Shown here in pieces: positions 28,957-35,866 of a stretch of DNA of 35,866 nucleotides. Location of the stretch: IMG/VR virus record IMGVR_UViG_3300035670_000717, positions 1-35,866 of that record. The stretch is one strand, 5' to 3'. Both the position numbers and the translations under genes were made by a program. Below the pieces are notes generated by a model. It was given only the letters and a program-made list of their open reading frames with translations, searched no databases and was not told the origin of the DNA. The DNA is from a virus. How positions within the stretch are numbered: the first letter of the stretch is position 1; every line of letters starts with the position of its first letter.

Positions 28957-29706
28957 ATGCAACTGAAACTGAACGAAAACGGACAGCTGATTGATGAGAC
29001 CGGAAACCCGTTCCAGGTGAACGGGGAAGCCGTGACAGTCGAAGGCGCGAGGACACAAGGCGACGTGGATAGAGCAATAGAGGCGAGACTGGCAAGGGAA
29101 CGTCAGACGAACGACTCATTGCGCGATGCCGCGAAGCGTGTCCCCGAACTGCAACAGGCACTTGAGGACTCGAACCGCAGACTACGGGAGTACGAGCATG
29201 CCGCCGCCGAGGCACAGGAGACGGCACGCAAAGAGGTGCAATCGCAGCTCTCGCGGTATCGGTCTGAGGCCGAGCAGTATCGGACGGCCCTTGAGCAGGA
29301 GCGTCAGGGCAGACTACAGACCGAGGTGCGATCTCAGATTCTGAGCGCAGCCGGGAATCGGTTTGTCGCCCCGGACGTGGACGTTGTTCCCCACCTGATG
29401 CAGGCCCACAGGCGTGAGCCTGTGCCGGGGCAGGAGGGACAGTATGTCGATCTGTTCGAGGTTCCCGTGCGCAACGACGACGGGACGGAAGCCCGGAAGG
29501 CGATGCCGCTTGGTGAGGCTCTACAGACGTGGGCCACACGAAACCCGCACCACGTCAGACCGGAGGGAACCTCAGGGACGGGCGGAAGTGGGTATCGTCC
29601 TGCGGGCGGTGTCGGGGCCGGGAGACGCGGTGAGATGAGTCAGCAGCAGAAGTTGGCATTCATCGCCGAACACGGTTTTGAAGGCTATCAGAGGTTGCCC
29701 GAGTAG
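28957..29706 (+). CDS. Capsid scaffolding protein
   Basis: 249 residues. Residues 35-125 are an uninterrupted charged helix or coiled coil (AKRVPELQQALEDSNRRLREYEHAAAEAQETARKEV in substance), typical of scaffolds. The C-terminal part has VAPDVDVVPHLMQAHRREPV and ends in a glycine-rich linker with a short helical tail (QQKLAFIAEHGFEGYQRL), similar to a coat-binding helix. The gene lies between portal and coat, the standard place. It would guide capsid assembly and then leave the head. No protease motif is visible. Confidence 0.85.
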   Translation: MQLKLNENGQLIDETGNPFQVNGEAVTVEGARTQGDVDRAIEARLARERQTNDSLRDAAKRVPELQQALEDSNRRLREYEHAAAEAQETARKEVQSQLSRYRSEAEQYRTALEQERQGRLQTEVRSQILSAAGNRFVAPDVDVVPHLMQAHRREPVPGQEGQYVDLFEVPVRNDDGTEARKAMPLGEALQTWATRNPHHVRPEGTSGTGGSGYRPAGGVGAGRRGEMSQQQKLAFIAEHGFEGYQRLPE

Positions 29707-29716
29707 AGGAGCCTGA

Positions 29717-30700
29717 ATGGCAACTACACTCCAAAGCAACGTGGTCATTTACCACGACGAATACCAGGCGGGCATGTGGGAGGAACTCTCCCAGAATGCC
29801 AACGCCTTCAACGGCGCGTCCGCGAACGCGATCCAGCTGATCGGCAAGGAGCAGCTTGGCGCGTATTCAAAGGCCGCTTTCTGGAAGACCATCAGTACGC
29901 TGGTGGCCCGCCGGGACATCACCAGCACCAGTGCGGCGACCGCCCTCGCGGCCACGCAGAACGATGAGATCAGCGTGAAAGTCCACCGCAAGATTGGCCC
30001 GGTAGACGTGGCGTTTGACGCGCTGCGGGCCATCGGCGTTGGCGACCGTGAATTCTCCTTCCAGCTTGGTCAGCATGTTGCAAAGGCCAAGCTCGAGAAT
30101 ATGCTGAACACGGCACTCATTGCCGCTGAAGCTGCCATCGAGGGCAACAGCGCGATGAATAAGGACGTGACGGGCGAGACCACCAAGACGATCACGACCG
30201 ACTACCTCGTGCAGACCCTCGCGAAGATGGGCGACATGGGGGACAAGGTCGTAGCGTGGGTGATGCATTCCAAGCCGTATTACAACCTCGTCAGCGAGCA
30301 AATCACGGCTAAGATCGTGAACGTTGCTGACAAGGTTGTCTATGGCGGAAGCCCCGCCACCCTTGGGCGACCTGTCATAGTGACCGATGCTTCGGCGTTG
30401 ACCGACGCGAACGGAAGCGCGACCGACACGTACAACGTGCTTGGGCTTGTCTCCGGCGCGGTAACCGTGGTCGAGTCCGAGCAGGAGCAGATCGTTACCC
30501 AGACCGTTACCGGGCTGGAGAACCTCGTGCTTCGCTTGCAGGGCGAATTTGCGATCAACGTTGGCGTGTTGGGCTTCGAATGGGATATCGCGAACGGCGG
30601 GGCGACCCCGACCGACGCGACCCTCGGCACAACCACCAATTGGGATCAGGTCGCGACCAGCGACAAACACACGGCGGGCGTAAGGCTCAAGTGTCAGTAA
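29717..30700 (+). CDS. Major capsid protein
   Basis: 327 residues, preceded by GAGGAG. The pattern (helical N-terminal arm, KAAFWKTISTLVARRDITS, VKVHRKIGPVDVAFDALRAIG, GQHVAKAKLENMLNTALIAAEAAI, then GRPVIVTDASAL and a final beta region with IVTQTVTGLENLVLRLQGEFAINVGVLGFEWD in substance) fits a coat protein with HK97-type fold. It directly follows the scaffold gene. No separate head protease is visible, so maturation may rely on scaffold exit alone. Strong RNA hairpins follow its stop. Confidence 0.9.
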   Translation: MATTLQSNVVIYHDEYQAGMWEELSQNANAFNGASANAIQLIGKEQLGAYSKAAFWKTISTLVARRDITSTSAATALAATQNDEISVKVHRKIGPVDVAFDALRAIGVGDREFSFQLGQHVAKAKLENMLNTALIAAEAAIEGNSAMNKDVTGETTKTITTDYLVQTLAKMGDMGDKVVAWVMHSKPYYNLVSEQITAKIVNVADKVVYGGSPATLGRPVIVTDASALTDANGSATDTYNVLGLVSGAVTVVESEQEQIVTQTVTGLENLVLRLQGEFAINVGVLGFEWDIANGGATPTDATLGTTTNWDQVATSDKHTAGVRLKCQ

Positions 30701-30712
30701 CCACCAACCCCT

Positions 30713-30768
30713 GACCCGTAACTGAGCGGGTCGGTTAGCGGGGGAGGTACGCTCCCCACCTCCCCCGC
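30713..30768 (+). promoter_or_regulatory. Two RNA hairpins after the coat gene
   Basis: GACCCG (30713-30718) with CGGGTC (30727-30732), then a perfect 11-bp stem GCGGGGGAGGT (30738-30748) / ACCTCCCCCGC (30758-30768). No T run follows, so it is probably a processing or stabilising element that keeps coat mRNA abundant and limits the next gene, not an intrinsic terminator. Confidence 0.75.
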
Positions 30769-30784
30769 GCATACCAAGGACATC

Positions 30785-31660
30785 ATGCAAGCGTTCATCT
30801 ATGAGAAACTCGCCAACCACTGCATCCCGGAACTCGTTGCTGGGTTGCAGGCCATCGGGTACTCGACCCGGCTGAAAAACCCCTTCGTGTTCGACGGGCC
30901 GGAACCGAACGTGGATTTGGTGGTCGTGCATGGCATTCGGCCACGGACAGGCGGGGCAATCCTCCGGGCGTACCAGGAGCGTGGTGTGCCCGTGCAGGTA
31001 CTTGAGCAGGGGTACTGGCGCAGGGCCGAGGGATATCGGCAGTATGGCGAGGCCGGGATAAATGTCATCCCGAACGGGCCATGCCCTATCGACCGGGCGC
31101 AAACCCAGGGGCTGATTGCCGGGGATCAGGTGGTCAGGCAGGACGGGTACGTGCTGGCAATCGGGCAGGTTCGCGGGGACATGCAGATTCCCGAGGACTG
31201 CCGGGACAGCGTCAACGAGTGGATACGGGAACGGGCCTCAGAGGTGGCGGAGCGATACGGGTGCCGATGGGTCTACAGACCGCACCCAATGGTGGAAGCC
31301 TCCTCGCAGACACTCGCTGACGCACTCGCCGGTGCGCGGGCCGTAGTTACTTGCACAAGCACGACGGCGTATGAGGCTATGGTCGGCGGGATTCCGGTGG
31401 TCTGTCATGCCGACGCGGTCTATACCTCGGTATGTCGGGAGGACATTACCCGGCTTGAGGTGCAGGGATTTTTGAACCGGGTAGCCTATGGGCAATGGCT
31501 CCCGGACGAGTTCGCACGGGGGTTGCCGTGGGGTCTACACACTCCTGAGACACGCAACACCAGCAGCACCACCGCAGAGGGCGCAACGCCTTCCCCCTCG
31601 GTGGCCCCCGTCGAAGAAATGCCCAAGCGGAAACGCGGGAGACCCCGCAAGAGTGGGTGA
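30785..31660 (+). CDS. Glycosyltransferase-like protein (KpsS/capsule type) with AT-hook tail
   Basis: 291 residues. The fold is of the GT-B type. It has strand-helix units starting at MQAFIYEKLANHCIPELVAGLQ, then DLVVVHGIRPRTGG, VQVLEQGYWRR, CRWVYRPHP (about 160-167) and ARAVVTCTSTTAYEAMVGGIPVVCHADAV, and the phage-specific ending RLEVQGFLNRVAYGQWLPDEFARGLPW. The HP and S/T-x-EA-x2-G-x-P motifs resemble capsule (Kdo) transferases. The last 11 residues (281-291, KRKRGRPRKSG) are a canonical AT-hook. It would modify virion proteins or, with the DNA-binding tail, DNA. It lies behind the coat gene. Confidence 0.7.
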   Translation: MQAFIYEKLANHCIPELVAGLQAIGYSTRLKNPFVFDGPEPNVDLVVVHGIRPRTGGAILRAYQERGVPVQVLEQGYWRRAEGYRQYGEAGINVIPNGPCPIDRAQTQGLIAGDQVVRQDGYVLAIGQVRGDMQIPEDCRDSVNEWIRERASEVAERYGCRWVYRPHPMVEASSQTLADALAGARAVVTCTSTTAYEAMVGGIPVVCHADAVYTSVCREDITRLEVQGFLNRVAYGQWLPDEFARGLPWGLHTPETRNTSSTTAEGATPSPSVAPVEEMPKRKRGRPRKSG

Positions 31661-31925
31661 CACGGTAGACATCACACCGGACGGGCCGCAGCACGACTGG
31701 GATGAGGACGACATAGAGAGTCGGTTGCGTGCAGCGTGGGACGAGGTGGCGGTGGCGCTGGCGGTGCGTGACCCGGTGGCACTCGACGGCGCGTGCTGCA
31801 TGGTGCGTCGGCTGGCGTACATGGCGCGGCGGGAGAGTCCGCCAGTGCGGGTAGAGCTGCGGTGCGGCGGTCGCGGCAGGCCGCTGTACGTACCGGACGA
31901 GACTGAGGACGACGGAGAGGTATAA
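31653..31925 (+). CDS. Small hypothetical head-region protein
   Basis: 90 residues from GTG 31653, overlapping the previous stop by 8 nt. The sequence is acidic at both ends (DWDEDDIESRLRAAWDEVAVAL and ETEDDGEV) with a basic middle (YMARRESPPVRVELRCGGRGR). No family recognised. The frame is open further upstream within the glycosyltransferase gene, but that part looks like a shadow. Position suggests a minor head or assembly protein. Confidence 0.6.
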   Translation: MGDTVDITPDGPQHDWDEDDIESRLRAAWDEVAVALAVRDPVALDGACCMVRRLAYMARRESPPVRVELRCGGRGRPLYVPDETEDDGEV

Positions 31926-31965
31926 CCGTCTCGCGCAGAGGCGCTGAGGCGCGGAGGAATAGAGA

Positions 31966-32286
31966 ATGGCAGACGTGAGTAACGCGGAAGCAATCAGGTT
32001 CGTCAACGAGCAGATTAGGCCACTCGCCGAGTCGGTGCGTGCGCTGAAGGCGCGTATCGACGCGGCGACAGTGAAGTGGTTCGGTGGCATCAACACGACC
32101 ATCGGGACGAGCGCGGATGACGCGATTGCGGACGGACGCGAGGCCGAGGGTGTGTCGCGACTGACCGCGGCAGACGTGACCGGGCTGATGACGCAGTTAC
32201 TCGCGATACAGGCAACGCTCGACGGCGCGGGTGTGGCCGGAGTCGTCGAGAAACCGTGCGTGCGGACGCTAGAGGTCTCGCTGTAA
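31966..32286 (+). CDS. Conserved virion-associated protein
   Basis: 106 residues, preceded by GGAGGAATAGAG. Helical: a long amphipathic first helix (NAEAIRFVNEQIRPLAESVRALKARIDAA) and later a TAADVTGLMTQLLAIQATLDGAGV helix. Similar small proteins stand between coat and fibre genes in many phages; the function is unknown. It is two bases before the beta-helix gene, so the two may be co-produced and interact, for instance as an anchor for the beta-helix protein. Confidence 0.65.
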   Translation: MADVSNAEAIRFVNEQIRPLAESVRALKARIDAATVKWFGGINTTIGTSADDAIADGREAEGVSRLTAADVTGLMTQLLAIQATLDGAGVAGVVEKPCVRTLEVSL

Positions 32287-32287
32287 C

Positions 32288-33364
32288 ATGACTGTGTTCT
32301 ACGTCGATGGCGACAACGGCAACGACTCGAACGATGGGTCTACCGAGGCACTCGCGAAGGCCACTATACAGGCAGCAGTGAATGCAGTCACGGCAGACCG
32401 CGATGTGGTGTACATCCAGAATAACGGATCGACGGTGTACACCGAGCAGGTGACGTTGCCAGCATATGGTGTTTATCTCATAGGGTATGGCACCACGATT
32501 GGCGATAATGTGCGTGCCGTCATAGATGGGGAAGACACGCGCACGTACTGCATTTATCAGTCCACTAGCGATGAACTGTTTCTCTACAACATGGAGATCC
32601 GAAACGCGACATCACACGGCTTGTCTACAGTAGGTGCTGGTAAGTTATTTAACGTACACGCACATGATAACGGGGGGGATGGGCACCGTGTTACCACGGG
32701 CAACGAACATCAGGCGTGGTTTTTCTGCACGTTCAACGACAATGGTGGCAACGGGCTATACAACCTAAACGGAAACGCAATTCCTTCGCCAGTATGGTAT
32801 TGCGATTTTTACAATAACACCGGACATGGGGTGTTTGGTTACATTCTTATCGCGTATCGTTGTCGTTATGTGAAAAATAATACTGGTGCATACATTATTT
32901 CTGGAAACGGATTCCAGATTCAGTGTATCTTTGACAGTAATGCGCAACACGGGGCATACGGGTATTACACGCATTACTGCGACTGTATCTCCAGCAACAA
33001 CGGCTCGTATGGCTATGCAACATGGGCTACTCCATCATATGTACATCTCGTAAATTGTAACGATTATCAAAATGTCAGCGGACGTAATAATCGGTCTGTA
33101 GCAGAAGACTTAGACATTAACCCCGTCTCGACTAACCCAGACTTCATTGCTCCGTACTCAGTCACGAATACGGATCTCGCCGATCTCGATTACCATGTGG
33201 GCGCGTCGAGTGACTGCGCCGATTATGCCTCATATATCGGTTGCCTGAACACGAATGCGGCGGCAAAGACCATGCACGACCTTGGCGCACAGGACAGGCA
33301 AGATCCAACAGTTGGGGTCAACAGATCCCTTGGTCGCTATAACAGGTTCGGAGTATTCCCATGA
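32288..33364 (+). CDS. Right-handed parallel beta-helix protein (tailspike/depolymerase-like)
   Basis: 358 residues. After a DUF1565-like start (FYVDGDNGNDSNDGSTEALAKATIQAAVNAV), the sequence has about eight coils of about 22-24 residues with a pattern like x-C-x-F-x2-N-x-G-x-G-x-Y; nearly every coil has a cysteine at the same place (WFFCTFNDNGGNG, VWYCDFYNNTGHG, YRCRYVKNNTGAY). This is the pectate-lyase-like fold used by phage spikes to bind or cut polysaccharide. The DNA (32400-33100) is much less GC-rich than its neighbours, which suggests horizontal acquisition. Catalytic residues cannot be assigned. Confidence 0.82.
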   Translation: MTVFYVDGDNGNDSNDGSTEALAKATIQAAVNAVTADRDVVYIQNNGSTVYTEQVTLPAYGVYLIGYGTTIGDNVRAVIDGEDTRTYCIYQSTSDELFLYNMEIRNATSHGLSTVGAGKLFNVHAHDNGGDGHRVTTGNEHQAWFFCTFNDNGGNGLYNLNGNAIPSPVWYCDFYNNTGHGVFGYILIAYRCRYVKNNTGAYIISGNGFQIQCIFDSNAQHGAYGYYTHYCDCISSNNGSYGYATWATPSYVHLVNCNDYQNVSGRNNRSVAEDLDINPVSTNPDFIAPYSVTNTDLADLDYHVGASSDCADYASYIGCLNTNAAAKTMHDLGAQDRQDPTVGVNRSLGRYNRFGVFP

Positions 33365-33750
33365 GTACCAGACGTGTGGTTAACTACGATACAGGCAAGA
33401 CGCTGAAGGCGATCATCACGCGCCTGACCGATGGGTACGTCTGGAACACCAGCGGCACCCCGGCGTTCGAGACGTACAATGCGTCGAACATCGCCAACTA
33501 TGGCGTTGCTCTTACTGAGCAGGGCGCATCCGGGAGGTACGTCCTGACCATGCCCTCACTCGCGGCAGGGGTCTACGACCTTGATGTGCGGGTGCTGACC
33601 GGGGCCAGTCTGGCGCAGTCTGATACCCACGTGGCTGGGGGCGTGGTCGAGTGGGGTGGCAGCAAATTCGGGGCGAAACTTGGGCAATGGAAACACACGC
33701 TGGACAGCGGTTCGTCTGGCGTTGACACGGTAACAGTAAGCGAGGTATAG
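33361..33750 (+). CDS. Small beta-rich virion protein
   Basis: 129 residues, coupled to the beta-helix gene by ATGA. The sequence TLKAIITRLTDGYVWNTSG, then GRYVLTMPSLAAGVYDLDVRVL is like an Ig or fibronectin-like beta sandwich with a final GSSGVDTVTVSEV strand. Similar modules are found next to phage head fibres. It may join fibre components. No enzyme motif. Confidence 0.6.
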   Translation: MSTRRVVNYDTGKTLKAIITRLTDGYVWNTSGTPAFETYNASNIANYGVALTEQGASGRYVLTMPSLAAGVYDLDVRVLTGASLAQSDTHVAGGVVEWGGSKFGAKLGQWKHTLDSGSSGVDTVTVSEV

Positions 33751-33752
33751 AC

Positions 33753-34088
33753 ATGGCATTTTCAACGACAGCGAAAAACAGCATGCTGGGGGCGATCACC
33801 CCGGACCAGATGCAACTTCATTCCGGCGATCCCGGTGCGGCGGGTACAAGCAACGCAGTAGGCAGCAAGACTGCGTGCAGCTTTGCTGCGGCTTCCAGTG
33901 GTTCTCGTGCCCTGTCCGCGCAGGTCAACTTCACTGGCTTGGGTGCGTCTCAGGCGGTGAGTTACTTCTCTGTCTGGGGTAGTTCCGGTACGGTATTCCT
34001 CGGCAGTGGCACGCTGACCGGAGACAGTGCTGCTAATGCGTCTGGCGAGTATTCCGTCACGACCAGCACTACCCTCAGCCTGAGTTAA
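33753..34088 (+). CDS. Fibre-associated protein (AKNSMLGAI / HSGDPGAAG family)
   Basis: 111 residues, with GCGAGG upstream. The start MAFSTTAKNSMLGAI, followed by MQLHSGDPGAAGTSN, is typical of a widespread phage protein annotated as tail fibre or appendage component. The rest is serine-glycine-rich beta structure (YFSVWGSSGTVFLGSGTLTGD). In this genome it lies on the capsid side of the gene order, so a capsid fibre is possible as well. Confidence 0.7.
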   Translation: MAFSTTAKNSMLGAITPDQMQLHSGDPGAAGTSNAVGSKTACSFAAASSGSRALSAQVNFTGLGASQAVSYFSVWGSSGTVFLGSGTLTGDSAANASGEYSVTTSTTLSLS

Positions 34089-34092
34089 GCAT

Positions 34093-35619
34093 GTGGCTAC
34101 CGAGACCTTCACTACCAGCGGCACTTGGTCAAAACCTGCGGGCGTAACGTCTGTTACGGTCGAGTGCTGGGGTGCTGGAGGTGCTGGTGGTTCAGGCAGC
34201 AACAACGGTGGAACGGTTTTTGGCGGTGGCGGTGGCGCGGGTGGAAACTACGCCCGTTCCACCCTGACCTACAACAGTGCGTCCCAGAACATCAGCTACA
34301 CGGTTGGTGCATCCCAGAACACTGGTGGTGGCGGGGCCACGTATTGGAACACCAATCAAGTTTTTGCAAACGGTGGTGCTGCTGGAAACAATGCTTCTGG
34401 TGTCGGTTCCGGTGTTGGTGGCACGGCATTTTTATCCTCTGATATCGGAACGACTAAATATGCAGGTGGATCTGGAGCGTCTGGAGTCACCAATAGTTAC
34501 GGTGGAGGTGGGGGTGGTGGAGCAGGGTCATCTGGCGCGGGTGGTGCAGCCTCTGGCAGCACAGCGGGTACAGGTGGCTCTGGTGGCGGCGGAAACGGTG
34601 GCGCGGGAAGTGTTACGCCAAACACTTCCGGGGGTAATGGGACTGCCCCCGGTGGGGCAGGTGGTGGCGGGTATCGCACGTCCTCCCGATCGTATGGTGC
34701 GGCTGGGAAAATAATCATCACCTATGAGACTGCATCGATTCCTACTGGAAGCGGGTCGGTGTCCGGGACAGGCACCCTGTCTGCCACGGGCGACATGCCC
34801 CCGCAGGATGGATATGGGTCCGTCTCAGGCACTGGGTCGCTGTCGGCGACGGGCGCGTCTATCCACTATGGCAGTGGGGATGCGTCTACCTCCGGGGTGC
34901 TGTCGGCTACGGGCGATATGCCTCCGCTCGATGGATACGGAGACATCTCCGGGACAGGCGCACTCGCGGCGACGGGCGATGCGCCGACGATCATGGCGGC
35001 GTATCCCAAGACACGTGCGAACGCCTACCCACACACCTATGGGCGCACAACGTCTCAGGCGGCGTCTCCGACTGGGTATGGGTCTGTCTCGGCGACCGGG
35101 GCAGTTGCTGGTGTCGGACGGGCAACCAAGTCCGCTTATGGGTCCATCCTTGCGGCATCTGGGTTGGTCGCCCTGGGTGACGCCCCACCCAACACGGGCA
35201 GTGGGACTGTCTCGGCCACCGGGACACTGTCGGCAACGGGGAAGGCGTCCCATTATGGGACTGGGTCCGTTTCCGCCACCGGGACACTGAGTGCGACGGG
35301 TGTCGCCCCCGCTATAGGTGCTTCCGAGGGCTATGGGTCCACCTCGGCCACAGGAACCCTTGCGGCCATGGGCCTGTCTGTACGGTACGGGGTCGGTAGC
35401 GTTGCGTCTATCGGGGCGCTGTCGGCCACAGGAGATATGCCGCCGCTCGACGGGTATGGGGCGGTCTCTGGTGCGGGTGTGCTGTCGGCGACAGGAGTCC
35501 ACCTCCCAAAGGGCACGGGCACACTCACCTCTATGGGCAGCATGGAGGGGGTTGGGCAGACCCCGCTTATTGTCGCTTTCCGGCCCGTATGGGCACAACA
35601 TGCTACGGTGGTATTATGA
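34093..35619 (+). CDS. Glycine-rich adhesin with about 12 GxGSVSxTGxLSATG repeats
   Basis: 508 residues from GTG 34093. The first 215 residues are a Gly_rich-type domain: TETFTTSGTWSKPAGVTSV, then polyglycine segments alternating with serine and alanine (e.g. GGGGGGGAGSSGAGG), like polyproline-II adhesins in phage fibre tips. From about residue 219, about twelve copies of GYGSVSGTGSLSATG-like units follow every 18-26 residues, three with a DMPPxDG linker. Unit four has a 30-residue insertion (near residues 297-330). A repetitive stalk with adhesive head is inferred. It overlaps the Ig-like gene by 4 nt. Confidence 0.78.
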   Translation: MATETFTTSGTWSKPAGVTSVTVECWGAGGAGGSGSNNGGTVFGGGGGAGGNYARSTLTYNSASQNISYTVGASQNTGGGGATYWNTNQVFANGGAAGNNASGVGSGVGGTAFLSSDIGTTKYAGGSGASGVTNSYGGGGGGGAGSSGAGGAASGSTAGTGGSGGGGNGGAGSVTPNTSGGNGTAPGGAGGGGYRTSSRSYGAAGKIIITYETASIPTGSGSVSGTGTLSATGDMPPQDGYGSVSGTGSLSATGASIHYGSGDASTSGVLSATGDMPPLDGYGDISGTGALAATGDAPTIMAAYPKTRANAYPHTYGRTTSQAASPTGYGSVSATGAVAGVGRATKSAYGSILAASGLVALGDAPPNTGSGTVSATGTLSATGKASHYGTGSVSATGTLSATGVAPAIGASEGYGSTSATGTLAAMGLSVRYGVGSVASIGALSATGDMPPLDGYGAVSGAGVLSATGVHLPKGTGTLTSMGSMEGVGQTPLIVAFRPVWAQHATVVL

Positions 35620-35866
35620 TCCGAAACTATGCAGGACAGACGGTCAGCTTCCAGATGCTCAGCGTGACGACGGGTGCTGCCATGACCACAGGCACCCCCA
35701 CTGTGATGGTCTCCTTGGACAGGGCAACTCCCACTGTGGGCGCAGGAACGTGTACGCACGCAGGCGACGGGGCGTGGGACTACGCGCCCACGCAGGCGGA
35801 GACCGATGGTGCGCACTGTCGGTACACCTGTACACTGGACGGGGCGATCACGCAGACGGTGCAGGT
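35616..35866 (+). CDS. Ig-like virion surface protein, 5' part (continues at 1-395)
   Basis: The gene starts at ATG 35616, overlapping the adhesin stop as ATGA, and is cut by the end of the window. After the joint it continues in frame through the start of the window to 395, giving 172 residues in all. The N-terminal part is MIRNYAGQTVSFQML and a beta-rich segment with TPTVMVSLDRATPTVGAG. Fold and neighbours suggest a decoration or adhesin component of the virion. Bases 35740-35866 are the duplicated overlap and should be counted once. Confidence 0.85.
   Translation, partial: MIRNYAGQTVSFQMLSVTTGAAMTTGTPTVMVSLDRATPTVGAGTCTHAGDGAWDYAPTQAETDGAHCRYTCTLDGAITQTVQ
35740..35866. repeat. Right copy of 127-bp terminal repeat
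   Basis: Exact copy of bases 1-127. Joining the two copies restores an open 172-codon gene (35616 to 395), which shows that the molecule is circular or circularly permuted with a unique length of 35,739 bp. Confidence 0.95.

Noticed and set aside
29867-31102. Minus-strand frame of 411 codons under coat and glycosyltransferase genes
   Set aside because: Crosses two well-supported genes and the hairpin gap; composition is that of a shadow frame.
1-35866. tRNA genes, CRISPR arrays, insertion sequences
   Set aside because: No cloverleaf-like sequence, no repeat-spacer pattern and no transposase were seen on either strand.

Overview
The window is a complete temperate siphovirus genome assembled as one circular unit. 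Its last 127 bases (35740-35866) repeat its first 127 exactly, and a gene reads through the joint, so the unique circle is 35,739 bp. The host cannot be named from sequence alone. It is GC-rich, with strong GGAGG ribosome-binding sites and sigma70-type promoters (TTGACA/TATAAT). The endolysin and Siphoviridae-type tail proteins fit a bacterium with accessible peptidoglycan, and similarity of the head and tail families to phages of Firmicutes and Actinobacteria is only suggestive. No tRNA, CRISPR array or insertion sequence was seen.

Layout. 35616-395 (through the joint) encodes an Ig-like surface protein. 385-4361 holds head-tail connectors, the minor head protein, neck, tail terminator, tail tube and tail chaperones, the last with a programmed -1 frameshift signal. 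4363-10677 holds the tape measure, distal tail, tail-associated lysin/baseplate hub and a tail-tip fibre. 10687-11836 is the endolysin-holin pair, closed by a GAAA-tetraloop terminator at 12074. 11837-12410 is non-coding: short repeats likely to be part of attP, and a compact promoter / three-hairpin / terminator unit that looks like a small RNA gene. 12411-14096 is the only leftward block: tyrosine integrase and repressor. A 130-bp switch region with a consensus early promoter follows.

14232-19130 is the early rightward operon: two small HTH proteins, small unknown proteins, a DEDDy exonuclease, a RuvC-like resolvase, and a replication initiator whose gene carries phased iterons in an AT-rich stretch (probable origin, as in lambda O). 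19127-21872 is an accessory string of small, often zinc-binding proteins joined by nearly identical start-site modules, including a Lar-like anti-restriction candidate. 21955-25400 holds an SF2 helicase with a degenerate HNH domain, a zinc-knuckle dNTP diphosphohydrolase and an XRE regulator. 25397-27014 is the terminase. A separate small regulator (27165-27389) sits between terminase and portal. Portal, scaffold and coat protein (27490-30700) are followed by a glycosyltransferase-like protein with an AT-hook tail and a set of beta-helix, glycine-rich and Ig-like proteins that probably decorate the virion.

How it works together: repressor and integrase maintain lysogeny; derepression of the promoter at 14177 drives the early operon; replication starts inside the initiator gene; packaging, head, decoration and tail genes follow in one direction around the circle to lysis, with transcription stopping at 12100. 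The main candidates for something undescribed are the small RNA unit beside the integrase, the glycosyltransferase/adhesin decoration block behind the coat gene, and the gene cassettes with shared start modules.
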